The notes under the pieces are model-generated. The model had not been told where the DNA came from. It searched no databases and saw only the letters and a list, made by a program, of their open reading frames with translations. From the NCBI GenBank assembly GCA_027604005.1, contig JADGJT010000160.1:1-43738 (forward strand): a stretch of DNA of 43,738 nt, read 5' to 3'. The position numbers and the translations under genes are program-made. Source of the stretch: Dinochytrium kinnereticum (taxonomy: Eukaryota; Chytridiomycota; Chytridiomycetes; Chytridiales; Chytridiaceae). This document shows, piece by piece, positions 1 to 10,700 of this stretch. Positions within the stretch are counted from its first letter, which is position 1, and every line of letters starts with the position of its first letter.

Positions 1-1720
1 GAGGACAAGCCTTCAACATCTCCCTTCTCGTTCCTCTCAAAAGCGATTCCGGAAAACGTTATGGGTGCTATTCCGTCCGCTGTGGGCGGTTCGTCGGGAG
101 GCATGATCCCTAACCCTTTCACTGCGAGTCGTCCGGAGAACGCCGACGTGCCGTCCTCTAATGAGGTTCATGAGCCTAAGAACGAAGATCACTTGAAGGG
201 TAGGTGTTTTATTTCACTGCGCGCTTTTTGTTGTTTTTTTTTGGGTGTACTGACTTGACGTTTGTTTCTTTTCGGGTTGGTTATTTAGGTGACGACCAGG
301 AAGCTACATCGAATGAACTCGCTTCGGTTACGGACGAAGTGAAGGATGATGCTACTGAGGAATCGAAGAATAACGAGGACAAGCCGTCCACCTCTCCCTT
401 CTCGTTTCTCTCAAAAGCGATCCCGGAAAATGTGATGGGTGCTATTCCGTCCGCTGTGGGCAGTAAGTTGGGAGGCATGATCCCCAACCCTTTCGTTGCG
501 AGTCGTCCGGAGAACGCCGACGTGCCTTCCGCTAATGAGGTTGAAGAGCCTAAGAAGGAAGATGACGTGAAGGGTAGGTGTTTTATTTCACTGCGCGGTT
601 TTTGTTGTTTTTTTGGGAGTACTGACGTTACGTTTATTTTTGGCGGCGGTTATGCAGGTGACGACCAGCAACCCACTTCGAATGAACGCGCTTTAGTCAC
701 GGACGAAGCGAAGGATGATGCTGCTAAGAAATCGAAGAAGAACGAGGAGAAGCCTTCCACCTCTCCCTTCTCGTTCCTCTCAAAAGCGATCCCGCAAAAC
801 GTGATGGGTGGCATTCCGTCCGCTGTGGACAGTTCGTTGGGAGGCATGATCCCGAACCCTTTCGCTGCGACTCCTCCCGAGAGCGCCGACGTACCATCCG
901 CTAATGAGGTTCAAGAGCCTAAGAACGAAGATGACGTGAAGGGTAGGTGTTTTATTTCACTGCGCGCTTTTTGTTGTTTTTTTTGGGTGTACTGACTTGA
1001 CGTTTGTTTCTTTTCGGGTTGGTTATATAGGTGACGACCAGCAACCCACATCGAATGAACGTGCTTCAGTTGACGACCAGGAACCTACATCGAATGAACG
1101 CGCTTTGGTCACGGACGAAGTGAAGGATGAAGCTACTGAGGCGTCGACGACGAACGAGGACAAGCCTTCCACCTCTCCCTTCTCGTTCCTCTCAAAAGCG
1201 ATCCCGGAAAACGTGATGGGTGCTATTCCGTCCGCTGTGGGCAGTTCGTTGGGAGGTATGATCCCTAACCCCTTCACTGCGAGTCGTCCGGAGGACAACA
1301 ACGTGTCGTCCTCTAATGAGGTTCATGAGCCTAAGAACGAAGATGACGTGAAGGGTAGGTGTTTTATTTCACTGTGCGTTTTTTTTCTGTTTTTTTTTTT
1401 TTGGTGTACTAACTTCACGTTTGTTTTTGTCATGCGGGTTATGTAGGTGACGACCAGCAACCTTCTTCGAATGAACGCGCTTTGGGGACGGACGAAGTGA
1501 AGGATGATGCTACTGAGGCGTCGACAAAGAACGAGGACAAGCCTTCAACATCTCCCTTCTCGTTCCTCTCAAAAGCGATCCCGGAAAACGTTATGGGTGC
1601 TATTCCGTCGTCTATGAGCAGTTCGTTAGGAGGCATAATCCCAAATCCATTCACTGGAAGCCCTCCCGAGAACGCCCACTTAACGTTATCTAATGATGTT
1701 AATGACCCTGAGACTCCTAT
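1..1720 (+). repeat. Tandem array of near-identical exon+intron units (about 370 bp each)
   Basis: Units start at the exon starts 289, 658, 1031 and 1447; the window opens inside an earlier unit. Periods are 369, 373 and 416 bp. The 416-bp unit carries an extra 39-bp internal duplication of its 5' end (two copies of DDQxPTSNERA, about 1031-1110). Exons of 285 nt alternate with introns at 200-288, 574-657, 943-1030 and 1355-1446. All four introns begin GTAGGTGTTTTATTTCACTG and share a GTACTGAC/GTACTAAC branch-site block and a T-rich middle. The introns resemble each other about as closely as the exons do, so the duplicated unit was exon plus intron and the copies are young or homogenised by gene conversion. 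The fifth copy diverges after about 1720 into the long exon. Confidence 0.9.
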
Positions 1721-4700
1721 GGTTTTAGGCGATGAGGATGGTTCCGTTCGAAGCAACAGCCCTGAGTGCTTAGAAGATTCCAATAGAGTTAATGGGAAGC
1801 CTTTCTCCGAGAATTCGGATACCGCTAAAGAAGCTAGGGGAGAACTTTTTGCTAGTCAGAGTATCGTTAACGAAGACGAAGAAGCCTTCTCGGAGGAGCC
1901 TATTGCTAGCTGTGTTGCCGCTGAGGATGTGGAAGTCATCCCTTCTCGAGAATTGCCAGTTGTTTATGAAACCGTTAGCGATACAGTAGAGGAGCTCGCT
2001 AGTAGCGAGGCTGTTGCTACCGTAGAGACATCTAACGAAGAAGTTGAGACCCTGTCATCAGAGGCCGATGTCACATCTAAGGATTCTAATGAAGAGAAAG
2101 AAACCTCGGAGGGGCACGCCCCCAACGACGATACTGCTGAACTAGTGCCCGAGCAACCTGTATTTACCTACGACATGACTAAAGAGGAGGAGGATCTGTC
2201 TGATGAGCTTTCTGTCTCTTATCCTGAGAATGAAAAGCCTGCGGAATCGACCAATGTATCCGCTCCTACTATCCTAGAAAATCGCATAGATGCAATTGAG
2301 AAACGATTTGAGCCAGAAATGACGCACCCAAACGCGAGCGGGCCTGACCCAGTTAAGGAGGTTTCTGAAGATGAGGACGAGATTTTCTCGGAAGAGCCTT
2401 CGGCTTTCCACAAAGCTTTTGAAGAGAAGGACGCAATCTTAGAGGATCCGTTAGCTATCGATGAGCCTTCTCTAGACGAAGTGTCTGGACTCGACCTGGG
2501 ACAGCCGGGTGAATCGGCTTCTAAACCAAGAGTCAAAACTCAAGGTTTTGAAGAAGATGTCCCACAGGAAACAGCTACCAGCCCTACAGCAGCTGAGGAA
2601 GTAGAGGACGTCGCGTCTAAAGAGCCTGACGCTATCAGCATTCAGGTAGATAACGTCGGCCACAGCGAGTATGATTCAGTTCCTGAAGAGCCAACGGAAG
2701 AGACAATTGTACCAGAATTGCGACTAGAATCGCTGTCTCCAATAGCTATCCAGGCTCCTAATAACATAGAGGAAGTTTCGGACGACTCGGCTATCGGCGA
2801 CGAGCTCGACGAAGAGCCGTCTTTCCCTATTGTTAACGAGAAAGTAGAGGACGCCTTCGCTGACGAATCGGGTGTTATCTCTAAAGAGGTGAATAATACT
2901 GTCCACACTGGACCTTCCTCAGCACAAGATGAGTGTATCGAGGACAAAACACAAAAAGTACTTTCTGAGGCTCCCTTTATCTTCCAGGCGTCAGATGACG
3001 AAGACGTTTCGGAGGAGACTTCTAGTATGGACGAGCTTACCGAGGAGCCTGTTATTCCTATTTATTTAGAAAAAACAAGGGACGCCTCAGCTGAAGAACC
3101 TGATGTTGGCGCCGAAGAGGTCGATCACGGCGTCTACAGAGAGTTTTCCGAAGCACCTAAGAAGGCTAACGAGGAGGCAGAAGAACTGACTTCTCAAGCT
3201 CCGTTCACCTTCCAAGCTCCAAATGGCGAACAGGAAGTTTGTGAGGAGCCTGCCGTCACTAACGAGCTCCTCGAAGAGCCTACCATCCCTAAGGAAGCTG
3301 AGCAAATACCTACTGAGAAAATATCTATCTTTCCAAATGAAGAACGTGGAGTCGACGAAGATTTCGATTACCACAGCGAGCCGATCCAAGAGACACAAGA
3401 ACTCGTTCCTCAGTCTCTATCTACCTTCCAGGTACAGGGTGAAGTTGAGGACGCTTCGGACGAGCTTATTTCTGCTAAGGAGTTCACTGAGGAGCCTTTC
3501 ATCTCTGTGGCACCTGAGGCACCTGAGGATGCAGAGGACGCCTCTACTGCAGAGTTTGATGCTTCTTTTGGCGATTTGAATGATATCGTTCGCACTGACC
3601 CTGACGTAACCTCTGAGGAATTGGTTGAAGTAAGGGAGGGAGTGCTATCTGACCCGTTGGTTACGCACCATACTTCCAGTGATAATGAGGCTACTGCAGA
3701 GAAGCCTGCCATCGTCAAAGGGTACAATGAAGGCGAGAAGATATTGCCCGAGGCACAAACCACTGGCTACGTAGAGAGTATCTCCCTGGAAGAACCTTCT
3801 ACCTCCAGAGAGTCTATTGGGGAAGACGGTGAAGATGCTGTTCCTAGTCAGCCTGCCGCCACGTTAAAAAACCCGTTGCAGGAGGAGCAGTCTTCTAAGC
3901 CCGCCTCCATATATCAAGCTCCTGTTGAGGAATTGGATGATACTGAAGAGCCTGCATGTACCAAAAAAATCGTTAACGTGCATGAAGACACTTGGCCAGC
4001 CCTCGACGTCAACGATCAAGGGAGTGATAGTGAGTTTAATATCGAAGTAGAAGAGAAGGAGGAGTCTGCTCCCACGCCCCAGGAAATAGTTAAGGAATCT
4101 TCTGTTGAGGAAGATATAGAGGGATCAAAGGAGCCTGCCGCTAACGAGATCGCTGGAGAGTCAGAATGGGCTTATGCGGATGAGCCTACGGGGTACTCTT
4201 CTGGAAAGACGGAAGACGATATCATAGTAGTAAGCGATAATCGCGCTATTGATTCTACGCCGATGACTTCTCAGGGCGAGGACGCTATGATTAGTGCACC
4301 TACGATTATAGACACCCAGTCGCTATTTTCAAAAGTAAACCCACAAAGAATGTTCGGTGCTCTGCCTTCAGGTTTTAGGGGGATGTTCTCAAATCCTTTT
4401 ACCAAATCTGCGACTAAAGATGTTGACGTGATCTCACCTGAAAAGATAAAAGAAGAACTTGGGTTTGACCCGATACCTAACGAGGTTAATATTAAGGAAA
4501 CTATCCAGCAGGATGATAGAAATGGTTTGTGTTTTTGATGTTTATGCTGTTTTTAAAAACCAACTAATATTCTTTAGACCACCAGCGAAGTATCATCGCC
4601 GAGGAACTAAAAGCACCACTTAGAGATATTGTGGCTCCATCTGATGTTGATGTTGAGGCAGTTATTGATGATCGTAGCGTCGACTCTACCCCTGAGCCTT

Positions 4701-7700
4701 CTAAGGATGGAGAGACTAACATTGGCGCATCAAAGATTCATGACGCTCAGTCAACCCCTGCCCGATCGCAACCGAATAGTATCTCGGGTCCTTTGCCCGC
4801 TAGGGTCTCTAATCCTTTCATGGCACTTTCAGATACCACAGCACCGGAAACGATTGAAGATAGTATGGTAGAGTCGGTTCCCGCTGATGCCGACTTGGAG
4901 GAGCCTATATGCCAGAATGATGTTAAAGGTATTCATTAATTTTTTTGACTCTTCCAATAACCTTCCTTCTCACGTAGCGAACGATAGTGATGAGACTCAG
5001 CAGCAAACTATCCCATTCGATGACATTATTCAGGAACCGAAATACGCGGAAAATCAACCAAACCTCCCCGCCCCTGACGTTCTTTCAATTATGAAGCCAG
5101 AGCGTGTGCTTAAAATTCTGCCGTCAGGACAATCTAGCTCATTGGGAGGGATGCTTGGTAATCCTTTGACCAAGCTTAAGAACTCCTTCATTCCTTCAAA
5201 AGCTGATGACTGCGAAATCAAATCTTCTCCTACTTTTGGGAATGAGATCTATCAAGAGCGTGAGGAGCATGCAGTGCCTGAAACGGAAGTGCTTCATGCC
5301 GAAAACACTATTTTGGAGCCAACAGAGGCGTTGCATGAAGCTGACTGGGAAATCCCTAAAGGGGCAGAGGTTGACCAATCCCCAATCTTGGAAGAGATTG
5401 CTAAAGTTGTGGATAACTGGAAAGCTAGTGAGCCAACCGCTCTCCCGAAGAAGTTAGAGGACGAGCCCGAGAATGTCTTGCCGGAAATAGTGGAAACAGT
5501 CCCCGAACAATCCGTTGGACTTAATAACGAAAACTTGCCTGTCGGCGATGTTGTGGCATCGGACATGATGAATGCGGAGCCTGCATTGATAGATAAGGCA
5601 GTAACGGAAGAAGAAGTAGAGGCATCCCTTGAGGATACTGTGGCTCCCATTGTGATTGCTAGAGACACGGCCTATGCAATTTCCCCTGAAGGCTCTATCG
5701 TTGACGATTTTGGTGAGCAACCTATTAGTGAGCGAGGTAAGAAAAATTCCCAGGTATCGGATGTTTCTCTAATAAACCACGTATTCGATATAGTTGACAT
5801 CGAGCCGGAACAATATTCCGCCACCGGACCGATTCAAATTCCTGTAGAGGATCCGGAAGAGGCTTCGCGTGTGGATAACAGCATCAAGGAGGAGATGGAG
5901 GCTGCTGAATCCGATGCCTCCACAGAATTCAAGGCTGATAAACGTCTGCAGACCCACAATAGCATTGCTTTAGAGACGGAGCTGGAAGAGAAAACACTTT
6001 CTAAGCTGCATGTAGACAACGAATCATCTTCCCCGATTGAGGTAAGAAAGCCGGAAGACGTGCTTCTCAGATTGTATGAGTCCACAATTCCCGAAGAAGC
6101 GGTTGGACAGGAGACGGAGAAAGCAGCCTCTGAGGATCTTTCTATCGCCCGTGAAGTAGCGGGAGATGCAGCGGGAAATACGGCTCTTGGAACTGGCACT
6201 ATAGCTGTGGAAGAAATTTCGAACGATCTTTCTCCGAGTCTCTCAGAGGCTTTCAGCGGAAAAGAAGTGGACGCTGTTTCTGAAGAGGATGTTGTTACTT
6301 CTGGTACAGTTCTGGAAGAAGCGAAGGAGGCTCATGATCCGAGTATTACCAACGGCGTAAGAGAAGAAATAGCTCATATCGTCCCCACTGCTGTTACCGA
6401 CGTGGAGTATAACAATGTCACCCTAAGGGTGCCTGCTATCGCCGACGAAAGTTATGACAAAGTAGTGGAGACTTTCCCGGATGTACCGAACGTTACTTAC
6501 GACATTGCTGAAGGAGGGGAAGATAATACTCCAGAGGAAACTTTTGCCCGTTATACAGTTTTGGATGAAGAGCCTAAAGAGCCGAACCATGAAAATCTAG
6601 ATATCCCGAGGGGTGAGAATTCTGAAGGTTTCTCGTGCGTTTCACTTACCTCCAGTTTTTTTCTCTCTCTCAGTAGATGCGGGCGAGGATCAGCAACCGT
6701 CTATTGCTCCTCACGCACCCACCTCATCAGCACTTAACATTGCAGTGGAACCAAAGAATGATAATTTCGAGGCAGTCTTGGGTGATCGCGATATCGAACC
6801 TACCATGGAGATTTCTCCTATCGATGTTAATGAGGACATTGAAGCTAAAGAGCCCAAAGACATCGAGTCCGAACCGTCCTCTCATCTCTTCCCAAAACTA
6901 AGCGCAGCAAATGTCGTTGGGTCTTTGAAGTCTGGTTTGACCAGTACGTTTGGTGGGATCTCCTGGAACCCTTTCAAAAAGGCTGAAGATGCTATTACCC
7001 CGCCGGAGGGTGCAGAAGCAGCGATTGATTCTGTTCCTTTTACTGTCGAAGTGGAAAACCATGGTAACCAGAATAACTTGGATGGTTACTGTTGCTTTCT
7101 TTGAGATTGTTCTAATTCTTCTTTAGACGACCTTATTGGCGGAACTCATCAATCGGTCGACGAATCTCCGTCACAAATTGCCACATCACCCGCCCTCTTA
7201 GATACTTCTGTCGATTTGAACCATGAAAACTTCAGGGGTATCGAGTCAATAGCAGACACCGCAGAAAAACATACGAACACAATTTCGTTAATCCCTACCT
7301 TTTCTGGGTTAAACCGTAAGAGTTCAGAATCTGCTCCTTTAAGGGTTATAAGCTCGATTGATGGAGTATTACCAAACTCATTCACCGTTCCTAACGGTAA
7401 AGAAGTGGCAACGATTAATGGGCCGTCTGTTGAGGACTCCGTGAATGGTTTGTTACAAGGAATTTGGTCGATTACTTGCTTACCTTCGGTTCTTTTTCTT
7501 CTAAAGCAATGCCGCTCACTATCGCTTACGATGAGACTCTCTTACATCCTGAAAATGCCGATGCTCTCATTAAGCCGGAAGTCAGGGGGCCCAGTGACGG
7601 GACCAGCACGGTTGTGAAGACCTCTCCTGATTTAGCCGCGCCGGAGCACATTCCCAGTGTAGCAGAGGAGTTTGATGCAGATCTAGGCTTTTCTATTCCA

Positions 7701-10700
7701 CCATTGGTAATCAACGAAGCTGTGGAGATCCACCTGCCTCCTATCTCTGAAGAGGTTACAAAGGTTATTGATAGCCAGGAATTTGTTGATGAGCCTGTTA
7801 TTCTCCCCAACAAGATAGGAAACGAGCCGGAAAATATCTTGCCTGAATCCGTAAAGCCACTTATCAAGCGGGAAGAAGAAGTAGAAAAGTCTTTGCCAAA
7901 CATTCCGGGTGATATCGACATGGATGAAGACGCTATAAAGAGTGGGAAAGTTGACATGGGCGACAAGGTACTGCTCGGCGAAGTCAGTCTTAGACATGAG
8001 GAGGAAGTTGCAGCTATAGATAGTATTTTGGAGGAGGCCGAAGGTATTCTTGAAGAAGCGGATAGCACGGCATCTTCTGAGAATATTTCAGAAGACGAGA
8101 TCAGAGATAATCTTTCTCCTGAAGGGCCTGCTGCCACTTCGCAGCCCCAAGCGGGGACAGAAGCATCTTTGCTTGATCCCCGTAATGTACGGGAACAGCA
8201 TAAAGAGGTGATTCTCCCCGCGAAACCTATGGACCAAGCTGAAGAAACCGACGTTGACGCTCCAGAAGAGTCAAGCCTTACCTTTGATATCAGTGGCGGC
8301 GAGAACGAGCCTGCTTTGGCTGTCGAAGAATCCCTTCACGAAATGGAGCAGCTACCTTCGGAAACAGTACTCACCTGCTTAGATTCTGCTGAAGACGAAA
8401 TAGAACTCATTCCGGAGAAGCCCTTGACTACAAGCGAAGCTGCTATGGAACTGGAGATATCACTACCCTCTTCTACACGTAATGTTGTTGACGAAGAAGG
8501 AGAAGAGCTGTTAGAAAAGGATCTTGCTGAAACCTATGAGGTCAGCATAGAAGAGTTGGAAGGCATACTTGCCGAGGACTTCACGGAAGAAGCGGCTAGT
8601 ATCGACCGTGTGGAAGCAGTATCCTCCTATGATCCAACTGCTAAGGAAATAGAGGAGCTCTCCCCACAGAATGATGCGGTCAACCCTTATCAAACAAAAG
8701 AATTTGCGAACGTGAATGAGGATCGTGAAGAAAAGGTCGCAGTGGAGATGGTCGTTCCTTATGAAAAGCCTTTAGACATAATTGAATATCGCCGTAAGGA
8801 CGTTGAGGAGCTTTCTCCGATTGGGCGTTTCATCGTTGACGACGTCGCAATTAGCGAAGCGAAGGATATTATTCCGGAAGCGGCTGTAATAATCGACAGC
8901 ATAGACGAAGAGAAGGCCGCCTTCGACAAAGTTGACCCGATTAGTGGGGAAACCCGAGAAGAACTTGAAGAACGCTTCCTAAGACGGCCTTCAATTACCT
9001 ATAGAATTACTGACATCCCTGAGAAACCTGCTGTTACGTCGGAAGTGGCCGCAGAGTTGCGAGGGGATATCGAACCTGAAGAGCATAAAGTCCACGCCGT
9101 GATGACTCCTCATGAAGAGGTAGAGGCGATCGACATAGTAAAATCGGCTATTACGACGGACGACACTGACTCCATGTATCCTATCTATGATGTCGGTAAA
9201 GTCGCTAAGGAGATTTTGCCGAAAGAGCCAGATGCCACCGATGAGCCTAAAGAGACTATCTACCCAGAGTGTGCCACACCCATTGATAGTAATCCGACAC
9301 TGATTGTAGTGCCCCCAAACTCCGAGGATTCAACCGTGGAGGGACGGGAGGAGCTAGAAGAGGCAGAGGAATATCACCCCGCGATTGAGGCCGTGAAGTA
9401 TATGCCTGTTGTTACCTACAATCGACAAGAAAGTGAGCAAGCGAATTCGAAAGAGGAGATGATGCAAAATATGCCTATTGAGCCTACTCTACCCCTTGAA
9501 TTAAAGGAGGCGTCATTGGCTAGGCCTGTCGACACTGCCACTATCGATCATAGAAGGGAGGAAGAAGCCACGCCGAAGGCAACATTCTCCAATTTGTTAG
9601 AGCGAGCTTTCGCTTTAAAACCTTTCGAATTGACCCGAAAAAAGCCCGTACCAGTCGACGGGCGCATTCCAACCAATCTAGCGACCATTGAAGACTCATC
9701 CCTTGATGCCAAATCATTAGCTAGTCCCACGAAAAAGCCAGAGGAAATTTCCACATCTTTCACTGATCTTTCAGAGCCTTCCGCCACACATCAAGAGTTC
9801 GAATACGCACTTCCCCTCGCGCCAAAAACTAAGGCCGTTCAGAACGATGCTGAAAAATCCTTACCCTCTGTGCCCAACCTGTCGGACGCGTTGGAACTGG
9901 CTCCTATTAAGACTTCACCGGAAAAGGGTTTATCGAATCTTATCGACTCAGAGGCCCTTAATAATGTAGATGCGGTTGAAGCTGTTATGCCCAGCAAAAT
10001 TATCTCGGATGAATCGAACATGAAGGAGGAAATGGATAAGGTTGTACCGGCTGCCTTCAAGGAATTCGCTCAGCCAAGCATTATTCGTGTGCCAGTAATT
10101 GCAAGTGAATCCTTGAATGCACCGTCGAAGGCACCCGTCGAGGAGGCTGTTTTCGAGTCTGTTGCGAACAGGATCCGGCTATTCGAGCTCCAGCAGCCCA
10201 TTGCCAATCAATCGCCGATGCGTGTAGTCCGACCAGCGGCCGAGATATTAGAAAGACCTATGTCACAGGAATCTTCCACTCTAGACGACGTCACTGAAGA
10301 TTCGAAACCTCGTGGACCGCCTATCTTCAACAAATTTGCTTGGGGCAATATTCCAACTAGACTTGACTCGAATGTTGGGAAGGATATATACCCCGAGGAG
10401 ATTTTATCGGCTGATACGGCTACTTCGGGTGCACCGTCTGAGCTGTTGTATTCGCCAACTGTTGAGATAGTGAAATCTGTAGATGTGCTTGAAGATGTGC
10501 AACCTTTGCCTGAAGCTCAGCATCGTCAAGAGACTGATGAATTCTTCGAAGGTAGTGTTCTCTTTAGAAAAGTTTTTTTTTTTTTGGTTCGCAATTCTAA
10601 AGTATCCCGTAAAAAGCAGACGCTCCAATGTACGAGTCGAAGGTTGATAGAGCAGCTTTTACTCCGGATGTCGCGATAATGTCAGTATCGGACAGATTGT

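Noticed and set aside
204..995. A continuous 263-codon frame that would be a separate gene
   Set aside because: It starts with GTG inside intron 1 and reads through the 84-nt intron 574-657. Branch-site and splice motifs repeat in all four sister introns, so this is a read-through of array exons 2 and 3.
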